Assembly (NCBI GenBank): GCA_934102255.1
Contig: CAKOSN010000047.1
Location: 1 to 10,723, forward strand
Length of the DNA stretch: 10,723 bases
From: an uncultured Bacilli bacterium
GTDB taxonomy: Bacteria > Bacillota_I > Bacilli_A > RF39 > UBA660
Reading direction: 5' to 3'
Within the stretch, counting starts at the first letter, position 1; each line of letters starts with the position of its first letter. Below, one piece after another: positions 1 to 6,425 of the stretch. The position numbers were made by a program, and so were the translations under genes. The notes under the pieces are model-generated. The model saw nothing but the letters and a program-made list of their open reading frames with translations. It ran no database searches and was not told the origin of the DNA.

Positions 1-263
1 AGTTTATAATCTTGTATATTAGCAGTGGCATTATTATTTCTTTTTGACAACTTGTTGACCTCAACAAGTTGTTCATCAATATTAAATCCAGAATTTTTAC
101 AAGCATCTTTTGCTTTATTTAAAACCTTTAAGAAATTTCTCCAGTCTTTATATTCTAAAACTTTTGAAAGTTCCCTAGCGTACCAATATTCATTTCCATA
201 ATCATCAATATGTTTTATATTCTCAAAAGCACTGTTAGAATATTCATTTTTAACCATCCTCAT
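1..263 (-). CDS. dinD: DinD/BRO-N family protein, 5' part (3' end outside window)
   Basis: The minus strand encodes the first 87 residues of a protein resembling DNA damage-inducible protein D (Bro-N type N-terminal domain). Visible family features are the segment EYWYARELSKVLEYKDW followed by NFLKVLNKAKDACKNSGF and, at the window edge, IQDYKL, where full-length DinD proteins continue with a conserved RYACYL-type stretch. DinD in E. coli is SOS-induced and inhibits RecA filaments; many relatives sit in phages and islands as antirepressor-like proteins. Four in-frame ATG codons occur at the start (275, 269, 263 and 257 as first bases). I chose 263 because GGAG lies six bases upstream of it. 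A promoter is visible about 90 bases upstream, but I see no LexA-type operator there. The role is inferred from similarity only, because the C-terminal half is missing. Confidence 0.82.
   Translation of the reverse strand, partial: MRMVKNEYSNSAFENIKHIDDYGNEYWYARELSKVLEYKDWRNFLKVLNKAKDACKNSGFNIDEQLVEVNKLSKRNNNATANIQDYK
47..72. repeat. Perfect 12-bp inverted repeat inside dinD
   Basis: ACAACTTGTTGA, two bases (CC), then its exact reverse complement TCAACAAGTTGT. Each arm also contains a near-palindrome of its own (CAAC-NN-GTTG). It lies within the DinD reading frame (codons for EQLVEVNKL) and is not followed by a T-run in either direction, so it does not look like a terminator. It could be a protein-binding site or an mRNA hairpin, or simply a coding coincidence. 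Confidence 0.6.
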
Positions 264-350
264 TGTCATCTCCATTTCTATTAATTATGCTAAATTTTTC
301 TTTAATTTTAATCATTTTTTTATTTCTAATAATCCTTAAATCTGTTAAAA

Positions 351-379
351 ATTATACCATACCAAACTTTAAATGTCAT
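351..379 (-). promoter_or_regulatory. Promoter of the DinD-like gene
   Basis: On the minus strand there is a perfect -10 TATAAT (356-351) preceded by an extended TGG (TGn) element, a 17-base spacer and a -35 ATGACA (379-374, five of six to consensus). Transcription would begin near 344 and leave a leader of about 80 bases before the dinD start. No operator for a specific repressor was recognised. Confidence 0.7.
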
Positions 380-430
380 TTGATTTAACAATAGTTTCCT
401 TATTTTAATTCTTTTAAAATTACAAATTCA

Positions 431-462
431 AAAGAAAAGATAGACTCATCCTAAATCTATCT
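431..462 (-). terminator. Intrinsic terminator of hisS, overlapping its stop codon
   Basis: Read on the minus strand, AGATAGA (462-456) pairs perfectly with TCTATCT (444-438) across an 11-base loop, followed by a T-rich run (TTTCTTT, 437-431). The 5' arm overlaps the terminal TAG of the hisS reading frame. It separates hisS from dinD, which has its own promoter just downstream. Confidence 0.6.
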
Positions 463-1570
463 AAGTTCCAGTTCATTTATTTTATCTAAACTAATCTTTA
501 TGTCATTATTATTAAACATATCTTTAACAACAACAGTATTATCTTTTAATTCATCCTCACCAATAATTATTACATACTTAATACCTTGTCTATTGGCATA
601 ATCAAGGCCTTTCTTTAACTTATTACGCATCATTTCTACTTCTACTTTATAACCATTATTTCTTAATATATTAGCAACTTTTAAACATTCTATATCAGTA
701 TTCATTGGAATTATATAAATATCAGTACTAGCATCTTCTTCTAAAAAGCTTTCCTTTACTATTTCCTATATTGATGATAAGCCAAAACTAATTCCTACTG
801 TCGGATAAATATTACCATCACCAATAAAATTACCAATCATTTTATCATATCTACCACCAGCTGCTATACTTCCTCTTATTCTTCTTTCCTTATCATATAC
901 TTCAAAAACATTACCAGTATAATAATTTTGTCCTCTTGCTAAAGTAACATCAAAATAACAATAATTACTATTTCTAACCCTTGTAGCTTTTCTACTTCTG
1001 CTAAGCCTTCTTTTATGTCTTCATTATAGGTACCAACTCTTCCCTAATACCAGCTTCTTTAATTAAACCATTCATTAAATTTCTACTATTATATTTAATA
1101 TAAATATCAATTTTTAAGTTTTTAAATACTTTAACAAATAAAGAAAGTAATTCTGCTTCTATTAATTGTCCTTTAATACCAACAACATCAGCATCACATT
1201 GACTAAATTCTCTATCTCTACCAGCCTTAATCGGACCGTCTCTAAAAACTTTAGCAATCTCATATCTCTTAAATGGAAATGTAATATTATTTTTATTTAA
1301 ATCTATAAACTTAGCAAAAGGTACAGTTAAATCATAACGAAGTCCAAGCTTTCTTTCCCCTTGATCACTTAATTTATAAATTTCTTTTAGAATATCATTA
1401 TTTTCATCATACTTATCAGCAAGTATATCATAATAACAAAGAATTGGTGTTTCTATACTATTAAAGCCATATTCTTTAAAATTTTTAATAATAACACTAT
1501 TAATATATTCTCTAATTTTTTGTTCTTTAGGTAAAAAATCATAACCACCTTTAACATATTGTATTTTCAT
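457..1570 (-). pseudogene. hisS: Broken histidyl-tRNA synthetase gene (frameshifts, amber stop, internal deletion)
   Basis: The product would charge tRNA-His with histidine in the cytoplasm. The N-terminal part (1570-1013) is clean for 185 codons and shows class II motif 1 (ETPILCYYD), the LRYDLTVPFAKF segment, motif 2 (KVFRDGP) and GRDREFSQCDADVVG. It ends in a premature TAA. Read in another frame, about 1036-985 gives NEDIKEGLAEVEKLQ. A further shift near 965-985 gives YFDVTLARGQNYYTGNVFEV, GGRYDK and motif 3 (PTVGISFGLSS), then an in-frame TAG at 766-768. The last frame continues through a complete anticodon-binding domain (KVANILRNNGYKVEVE to the TAG at 457). The usual stretch of roughly 50 residues containing the DKLxKIG-type segment after NGLIKEAGI is not visible, so a deletion is likely. 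With two frameshifts plus a stop, no functional single polypeptide is expected. A working hisS presumably exists elsewhere. The upstream control region still looks intact. Confidence 0.9.
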
Positions 1571-1599
1571 AAATAATCATCTTTTCTAAAATTTCATAT

Positions 1600-1629
1600 A
1601 AAAAAACTATACATAGTGCTTGTATAGTT
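1600..1629 (-). terminator. Attenuator terminator in front of hisS
   Basis: On the minus strand AACTATAC (1629-1622) pairs perfectly with GTATAGTT (1612-1605) over a 9-base loop, followed directly by a run of seven T (1606-1600). It lies between the leader peptide and the hisS start, 30 bases before the ATG. Its 5' arm and loop contain ATACAAGCAC, which can instead pair with an upstream segment and so open the terminator. Confidence 0.75.
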
Positions 1630-1715
1630 AGTAAAGTAATTATTTATAACTAGATACAAGCACCACAAATAGCACTTGTACCATAAACGAATTTTAATAT
1701 CGTTGGTAGAAGTGC
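1605..1715 (-). promoter_or_regulatory. Histidine-leader attenuator: five alternating pairing segments
   Basis: Minus-strand segments in order of transcription are S1 GCACTTCTACC (1715-1705, inside the leader peptide gene), S2 GGTACAAGTGC (1682-1672), S3 GGTGCTTGTATC (1664-1653), S4 ATACAAGCAC (1625-1616, overlapping the 5' arm AACTATAC at 1629-1622) and S5 GTATAGTT (1612-1605). S1:S2 pairs at 10 of 11 positions, S2:S3 at 11 of 11 counting G-U, S3:S4 at 10 of 10, and S4/S5 forms the terminator. The pairings are mutually exclusive. A ribosome stalled at the first of three His codons leaves S1 free, so S1:S2 and S3:S4 form and transcription continues. A ribosome at the leader stop codon covers S1 but leaves S2 free, so S2:S3 and the terminator form. 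The logic is inferred from complementarity and ribosome geometry. Confidence 0.72.
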
Positions 1716-1759
1716 AGACTATTATGATGATGTAACTTTTTAATTATTAATTTAAACAT
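1694..1759 (-). CDS. hisL: His-rich leader peptide of hisS (21 residues)
   Basis: This short reading frame starts with ATG at 1759, six bases after a strong ribosome binding site (GGGAGAG, 1772-1766), and ends in TAA. It encodes LHHHNSLH in its second half, with three consecutive CAT codons (1732-1724) and a CAC at 1714-1712, so 4 of 21 residues are histidine. Position, size, binding site and His codons fit a regulatory leader peptide whose translation senses charged tRNA-His. The CAC codon lies within pairing segment S1. The peptide itself probably has no separate function. The symbol hisL is used by analogy to enteric leaders; no homology is claimed. Confidence 0.75.
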   Translation of the reverse strand: MFKLIIKKLHHHNSLHFYQRY

Positions 1760-1787
1760 AACAATCTCTCCCTTTCAAATTAGGTTT

Positions 1788-1816
1788 AAAATACCACGAA
1801 ATTATCAATTTGTAAA
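1788..1816 (-). promoter_or_regulatory. Promoter of the hisS leader transcript
   Basis: Minus strand -35 TTTACA (1816-1811), 17-base spacer, -10 TATTTT (1793-1788). Initiation would fall around 1781, giving a short lead to the leader peptide binding site at 1772. The placement agrees with the attenuator model. Confidence 0.6.
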
Positions 1817-1919
1817 GTTTTTATTTAAAGGCTATGAATATTTAGCTTGGTTTACCAAGTTTTAATCCAATTTTTTATAAACCTTAATATTAAATATTGT
1901 CTTTGTTCTATCAAATACT

Positions 1920-2603
1920 CTACTTAAAATAACTAATGGGAAGTTCCATGAAAGTATTTAACTTACCAGCAAAATTATGGTCAGCTCCCTATATAACCTG
2001 TAATTTTATAGTATCAGAAAGTAAAGGCCCTAGTAGTTCTGTATATTTAATAGAAGGATCTAAACTACCATAAACTATATATACCTTCTTATCTTGCATA
2101 TTTTTTAAACCATTCTTAATCAAATGAAAATTAAACATTAATGGCGAATTAATTAATAATAATCTTTTTATCTTAGGATACATATAAGCAAAAGAAAGAC
2201 CTATTAAAGCTCCATTAGACTGTCCCATATAATAAATTTGATAATTGAAAATATTAGCCTTCTTACAATACCAACTTACGACTTCCATATCACAGTCTAA
2301 CGGATTAGTTCTGTGGGAAGGATTACTTGCTACTATTACCGAATAGTTATATAACGCATTTAATCTTTTAGCAATTTGTAAGTATTTATCTTGATATCCA
2401 TATATAGAACCATCTTGACCAACTTTTATAAAGACAATCGTAGTCTTTTCTTGACTGGCAATCTCACCTTTTATTATTCCATAATTAATTATAATATTTT
2501 CTTTAAACTTTCTTTCTATAATCTCATCGTATTGCACATTAAAACTCCCTAAATTCTTCAAACCAGTTAAACCAGATATCATATTCACTTTGGCATTTTT
2601 CAT
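1920..2603 (-). pseudogene. Alpha/beta hydrolase gene interrupted by an amber codon before the catalytic His
   Basis: The reading frame runs 204 codons from ATG 2603 to a TAG at 1991-1989, then continues in the same frame for 22 codons to a second TAG at 1922-1920. It encodes a small alpha/beta hydrolase: an oxyanion-side segment (VFIKVGQDGSIYGYQDKY), the nucleophile elbow GQSNG within YYMGQSNGALIG, and an acid-bearing strand YIVYGSLDPS. After the TAG comes GADHNFAGKLNTF, whose DH is the usual catalytic-His region. Relatives typically read through here with a Glu or similar residue, so the truncated product would lack its catalytic His. Upstream of the ATG the same frame stays open for 14 codons (RDDIYSALELI), so a second lesion near the start is possible. 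No good ribosome binding site precedes the ATG. The substrate is unknown. Confidence 0.8.
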
Positions 2604-2668
2604 AATTAATTCTAAAGCACTATAAATATCATCTCTTATTAAAATTTAACTTTCATAACTTACCTATA

Positions 2669-2698
2669 ATTATATAACATTCAAAATTAATTGGCCAA
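2669..2698 (-). promoter_or_regulatory. Promoter upstream of the hydrolase pseudogene
   Basis: Minus strand -10 TATAAT (2674-2669) with an 18-base spacer to a -35-like TTGGCC (2698-2693, four of six). Downstream, GGTAAGTT precedes an ATG (first base 2656) that opens only a five-codon frame, which may mark the original start of the hydrolase before a frameshift. Confidence 0.5.
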
Positions 2699-2894
2699 AA
2701 ACTTTATACTTTAACAACAACAAAATATCCCCTTTAAACTAATAAAATTTATACTTCTAAAATCAACCATAACAAAAGTTATCATAATCATAAATAATTG
2801 TTATTTTATTTTTATATTTAAAAACATTATCATATTTAATATGAATAAAAAGGATTAATAAAAGAAAGGTACAACAAGATTTTTTTAAATAATT
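2699..2894. other. Non-coding AT-rich spacer before the ATPase operon
   Basis: Between the divergent transcription units I see no gene. It must hold the promoter of the plus-strand operon, but no -35/-10 pair stands out because TATAAT-like words are everywhere. An AAAGAAAGG ribosome-binding-like stretch ends near 2869, about 25 bases before the first ATG of the operon, followed by a run of seven T at 2880-2886. Confidence 0.4.
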
Positions 2895-3812
2895 ATGAAC
2901 ATAGAAGAAAATTTAGCAGAACTTTATAATAAAACCCAGTTTAATAATGATAACGAGCACAAAGTAAATTTGCAAAATCTTATGACATACATGGCAATTA
3001 ATGATATTAACACAATAACTAAAGATTCATTGATTTCTTTTTTTGGAGATAACTTAACAAAACCAAATAAAAATGGAGAATTTTTAACAAATATCTTAGC
3101 CTGCCATGCCTTTAGGGGCAGCTGCACTATAGAAAAGACAACCAAATTATTTAGTTTTATCTATGAAATTATTAATCCTAATCTTCCCGGTAAAACTTGT
3201 GGCTTATGTTCACTTGTTGAATTTATTATTTTATCATCTAGAATACTTCAGCAAAACGATAAATACTATTGTCTTGAAAAAAAGAATAATAAATTATATT
3301 CAGACAATGAATATATAAGCTATATTGAGTTTTTATTAAGAATAAACATTAAAAATGGGCTTGATTTAAAAAGTGCCGATTATTTTGGACATAGTGTAAT
3401 ATTTTATATTGCTTTAATATGTCTTTATGGAATAGATTCTAGCTATTTTTTTGAATTAAAAGATTTAAATTTAAATGAATATATAGATTTTTTTAATATA
3501 GCTGAATTGTACTATACAAGCTACTATACCAGTGATTATTCTTTACAGAACTGGTTTAATATTGAAAAAATATTAATTAAAAATAACTATCCTGAATTAT
3601 CAGATTATCAAATTAATCGATTGTGGCATAAAATTCCAAAAAAATTATACGATGGTGATTTTAGTGAAGATTACGACCGATACTTCGTTCAAAAAACGAT
3701 TTATAAAATTATTGCCTGTTTTAAGTATGAAGATGGATATGCAAATCCCAATAAACCAGTAGTAAATAAATTAATAAAAACCATTAATAGTAACGAAAAT
3801 AATCAAAAGTAA
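2895..3812 (+). CDS. Unknown protein A of the AAA+ operon (paralogue of protein B)
   Basis: Protein of 305 residues with no family I recognise. It has no signal peptide. It is predicted mostly helical, with a leucine/isoleucine-rich core. Two stretches resemble degenerate ankyrin-like units: around 93-113 (NPNLPGKTCGLCSLVEFIIL) and around 155-175 (NGLDLKSADYFGHSVIFYIA). Residues 65-101 are identical to residues 63-99 of protein B at the other end of the operon, and similarity extends from about 28 to 117 and again around 143-173; the C-terminal third differs. The start is supported by alignment with B and by an in-frame stop just upstream, but there is no close ribosome binding site. It is the first gene of the operon, 22 bases before the ATPase gene. 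It could be an adaptor, substrate or effector for that ATPase; the function is unknown. Confidence 0.8.
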   Translation: MNIEENLAELYNKTQFNNDNEHKVNLQNLMTYMAINDINTITKDSLISFFGDNLTKPNKNGEFLTNILACHAFRGSCTIEKTTKLFSFIYEIINPNLPGKTCGLCSLVEFIILSSRILQQNDKYYCLEKKNNKLYSDNEYISYIEFLLRINIKNGLDLKSADYFGHSVIFYIALICLYGIDSSYFFELKDLNLNEYIDFFNIAELYYTSYYTSDYSLQNWFNIEKILIKNNYPELSDYQINRLWHKIPKKLYDGDFSEDYDRYFVQKTIYKIIACFKYEDGYANPNKPVVNKLIKTINSNENNQK

Positions 3813-3834
3813 AATAATTATAAGGAGAATAGCA

Positions 3835-5433
3835 ATGAACAATAATGAAATTTTGCAAAAAGTTTGTTTCCAAGTTGAAGCAATTAAAAACTATCTGGAA
3901 AAAATTCAAAATGAGCAAAAAAAATTATCATCAATAATTAATGCTGACCCCGAATTAATGAGTCAAAAAAATGAAGAAATAAATAATATAATTAACGACT
4001 ATTTAAAAAGAATAGAAGAAGCCAAAAAAATAATACTTCAAGAAATAAATGATATTACATCGGAAATAACCAAAGAAACAGAAAATAATAAAGAATCTCT
4101 TAATAATGAAATTAATGAAATTCAAGATTTGCTTAAATCAGCTAAACAATTAAGTTCCAGTCTTAACACCAAAAAGAGAAATTTAGAAGGTATTCTAAAT
4201 GAATTAACTAACGCTATTGATAATAAAGCTGATGCCATATTATCGGAAAAAAAAGAAATGTTTTTAGTAGAATATAATAAAGAACTTGCCTCTACTGCCA
4301 ATAAGACGATTCAGGACTTAAAAACAATAGCTGACCAATTAGAAGAAAAAATCAAAAAAATGCTAACTGAATATCAAAATATTGAACGAGATATCTCAAG
4401 GTTAAAAAGTCAAATAGTATCGGAAGTAATCGAAGAAGCTTCTAAAAAAATCGTCGAGATAAATCCGTGCCGAGAATATGTTATAAATATTAATGGCTGG
4501 GAAAATAGATTTAAAAGCGGAGAATTATTTCATGAAAAATTCAAGAAAGTTCTAGCACTCGCTGCAATGAAAAAGCCAATTATTTTAAAAGGACCAGCTG
4601 GTTCGGGTAAAAATGTTATAGTTGAGCAAGTTGCTAAAGCATTAAATCTTCAGTTTTATTATATTAATGATGTTACTGATGAATATAAAATACTAGGTTT
4701 TATTGACGCTAATGGTAATTTTCAAAAAACTCAGTTCTTCGAAGCTTTCACTAAAGGTGGAGTTATGTTTATTGATGAAATTGATAATTCAAATCCTTCA
4801 GCTCTTTTAGCTATTAACTCGGCTATTGGAACCGGCGACAGTCATTATATGGCTTTTCCAGATGGTAATCTTTATAAAGCTGACCCAAATTTCAGAGTTA
4901 TTGCTGCTGCTAATACATTTGGCACCGGTGCCGATTCTGTTTATTGTGGTCGTCAAACATTAGACGGTGCTTCATTAAATCGTTTTTCACCTATTATAAT
5001 CGACTATGACAAAGAAATTGAAAGAAAATTAACCAATAATGCTGATATTTTAGAATTATTCTGGAGTATCAGAGAAATAATTTCTAAAAACGAAATTCGT
5101 CATGTTATATCAACTCGTAATATCATTAACGCAGTTGAATTACTAAACAGTAAATACTTTTCATTAGAAGACGTATTCGACTTAACCTTAATCCAAAGCC
5201 TTGATAATTTTAGTTTAATAACCATAGCAAAAGAACTAAATCCTAATATCAAGTACGCAAGGCAATTATTGGCTCATTTAAACCAAAATTATAATGTAAC
5301 AACGAATGCTTACGGAAATAATAATAATGATTATGATGCCAGAAATAATTACAGAAATTATAACAATATCGATGATTTGGATGAAGAAGAAGGTTTTGGA
5401 CGTTCTAGAGGAAGATATCCATTTCCATATTAA
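3835..5433 (+). CDS. MoxR-like AAA+ ATPase with long N-terminal coiled coil
   Basis: Protein of 532 residues. Residues 1 to about 205 are charged heptad-rich sequence typical of a long coiled coil. The ATPase module follows: Walker A GPAGSGKN at 253-260 (K259), Walker B GGVMFIDEID at 308-317 (D314, E315), sensor 1 N360 in VIAAANTFG, an arginine-finger candidate R383 in ASLNRFSP, and a sensor 2 candidate R428 in HVISTRN. The NTFGTGAD and NRFSP pattern matches the MoxR/CobS-type branch of AAA+ proteins, which act as hexameric remodellers and often work with a VWA-domain partner. The tail (about 490-532) is Asn/Tyr-rich, then acidic, then GFGRSRGRYPFPY, and looks like a disordered docking peptide. 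AAGGAG lies seven bases before the start. It sits between proteins A and the VWA-like protein, so a shared complex is likely. All catalytic residues appear present. Confidence 0.9.
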   Translation: MNNNEILQKVCFQVEAIKNYLEKIQNEQKKLSSIINADPELMSQKNEEINNIINDYLKRIEEAKKIILQEINDITSEITKETENNKESLNNEINEIQDLLKSAKQLSSSLNTKKRNLEGILNELTNAIDNKADAILSEKKEMFLVEYNKELASTANKTIQDLKTIADQLEEKIKKMLTEYQNIERDISRLKSQIVSEVIEEASKKIVEINPCREYVININGWENRFKSGELFHEKFKKVLALAAMKKPIILKGPAGSGKNVIVEQVAKALNLQFYYINDVTDEYKILGFIDANGNFQKTQFFEAFTKGGVMFIDEIDNSNPSALLAINSAIGTGDSHYMAFPDGNLYKADPNFRVIAAANTFGTGADSVYCGRQTLDGASLNRFSPIIIDYDKEIERKLTNNADILELFWSIREIISKNEIRHVISTRNIINAVELLNSKYFSLEDVFDLTLIQSLDNFSLITIAKELNPNIKYARQLLAHLNQNYNVTTNAYGNNNNDYDARNNYRNYNNIDDLDEEEGFGRSRGRYPFPY

Positions 5434-5459
5434 AAAAATTAACATAAGGAAAATACAAT

Positions 5460-6377
5460 ATGCAAAACAATAACATTAACAACCAAGTAGTAGTCAATAC
5501 TGAAGGTTACAAATTACACTACTGGCAATTCAACGACTTAGTAGCATTTTTAAAAGCAACTGTATCCTTACCAATTAATCATGAAGTTTTTTATAAACTA
5601 GCTTCCAGTGAAGTTGATCAGGACTTTTATTATTTCAAAACTTTTAAAGAAGCTTGGAATAATTGTTACTTTGGTTGGGATAAAGAATTTGAAAATTTTA
5701 AAGATGCCATCAAACATGTAGAAACGCAAACAATACTAGATATTTCCAAAAAAGATACTTATGCAGTTTACGGTTTTCGTCCTAATGTACCCCGCTACTT
5801 AAATAACAATCCTCGTAATATGCTAACAACAAAAAGTGATAATAAATTTAAAAGAACGGTTGTCATTAATTGCAATACTGCCTACTCTTGGTATGAAAGT
5901 AAACAAGCCATATTTAATAGAGGCGTATGTATTATAAATCTAATAAAACAGTTGGAAATAAATAATAATGTCGTGTTAAACTTATTTGAATGTGTTGAAA
6001 ATGATGATGAAATGATATATACAACTATTAATCTAAAAAAAGAAAACGAAAGAATAAATCTTAAACAAGTATATTTTCCTTTAGTCAATCCAGATTTTTT
6101 AAGAAGACTTATATTCAGAATTATAGAATGCACCTTTGATATAAAAGAAAGCTGGTTTGATGGATATGGAGCTCCCTATATTCCAACCGAACGTGATAAA
6201 GACTATTTAAATAATTCCATCTACATTTCTACTCCCGAGAAAATGAATATTACTGGAAGAAACTTAAAAAATGATTATCAAAATTTTCTGAATTGCGTAG
6301 CATCTCAAGATTATTATAAAAAAAATATAGAACATGAAGACGAAAAAGATTTTACAAGAAAAAGAACCAGAAATTAA
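5460..6377 (+). CDS. VWA-like partner protein of the ATPase (degenerate metal site)
   Basis: Protein of 305 residues encoded 26 bases after the ATPase gene, with AAGGA nine bases before the ATG. Residues 101-121 carry YGFRPNVPRYLNNNP and M121, a motif I associate from memory with the DUF7192-type proteins found beside MoxR-like ATPases. Residues 133-177 (TVVINCNTAYSW, then a helix with NRG, then LIKQLE and VVLNLFE) have the strand-helix-strand order of the start of a VWA fold. Where VWA domains have the metal-binding DxSxS, this protein has N137, N139 and A141, so a MIDAS metal site is not expected. The C-terminus (about 285-305) is highly charged. By analogy with MoxR/VWA and CobS/CobT pairs, I infer that it links the ATPase to its target. 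The fold assignment is tentative. Confidence 0.75.
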   Translation: MQNNNINNQVVVNTEGYKLHYWQFNDLVAFLKATVSLPINHEVFYKLASSEVDQDFYYFKTFKEAWNNCYFGWDKEFENFKDAIKHVETQTILDISKKDTYAVYGFRPNVPRYLNNNPRNMLTTKSDNKFKRTVVINCNTAYSWYESKQAIFNRGVCIINLIKQLEINNNVVLNLFECVENDDEMIYTTINLKKENERINLKQVYFPLVNPDFLRRLIFRIIECTFDIKESWFDGYGAPYIPTERDKDYLNNSIYISTPEKMNITGRNLKNDYQNFLNCVASQDYYKKNIEHEDEKDFTRKRTRN

Positions 6378-6425
6378 ACAAAAAGATTTTAAATATAAAA
6401 TTGTTTTAGGAAGGAATTTTAAGTA

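Noticed and set aside
1571..1820. T-box riboswitch in front of hisS
   Set aside because: The hallmark T-box sequence (AGGGTGGNACCGCG-like) and specifier stem are absent; the His-rich leader peptide and alternating hairpins explain the region better.
1846..1859. Hairpin CTTGG-TTTA-CCAAG followed by TTTT on the plus strand
   Set aside because: It is only five base pairs, no plus-strand gene ends there, and it lacks a T-run on the minus strand where one would be needed for the hydrolase pseudogene.
2805..2842. Possible promoters of the plus-strand operon (TATCAT, TAATAT)
   Set aside because: None has a -35 match at proper spacing, and AT-rich words of this kind are too frequent to choose one.
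2924..3145. 73-codon open frame on the minus strand
   Set aside because: It lies entirely inside the protein A gene on the other strand, has no binding site, and overlaps a block conserved between A and B in the plus frame.
5882..6133. 83-codon open frame on the minus strand
   Set aside because: It is a shadow of the VWA-like gene, is hydrophobic only because it is the complement of an A-rich coding strand, and has no supporting signals.
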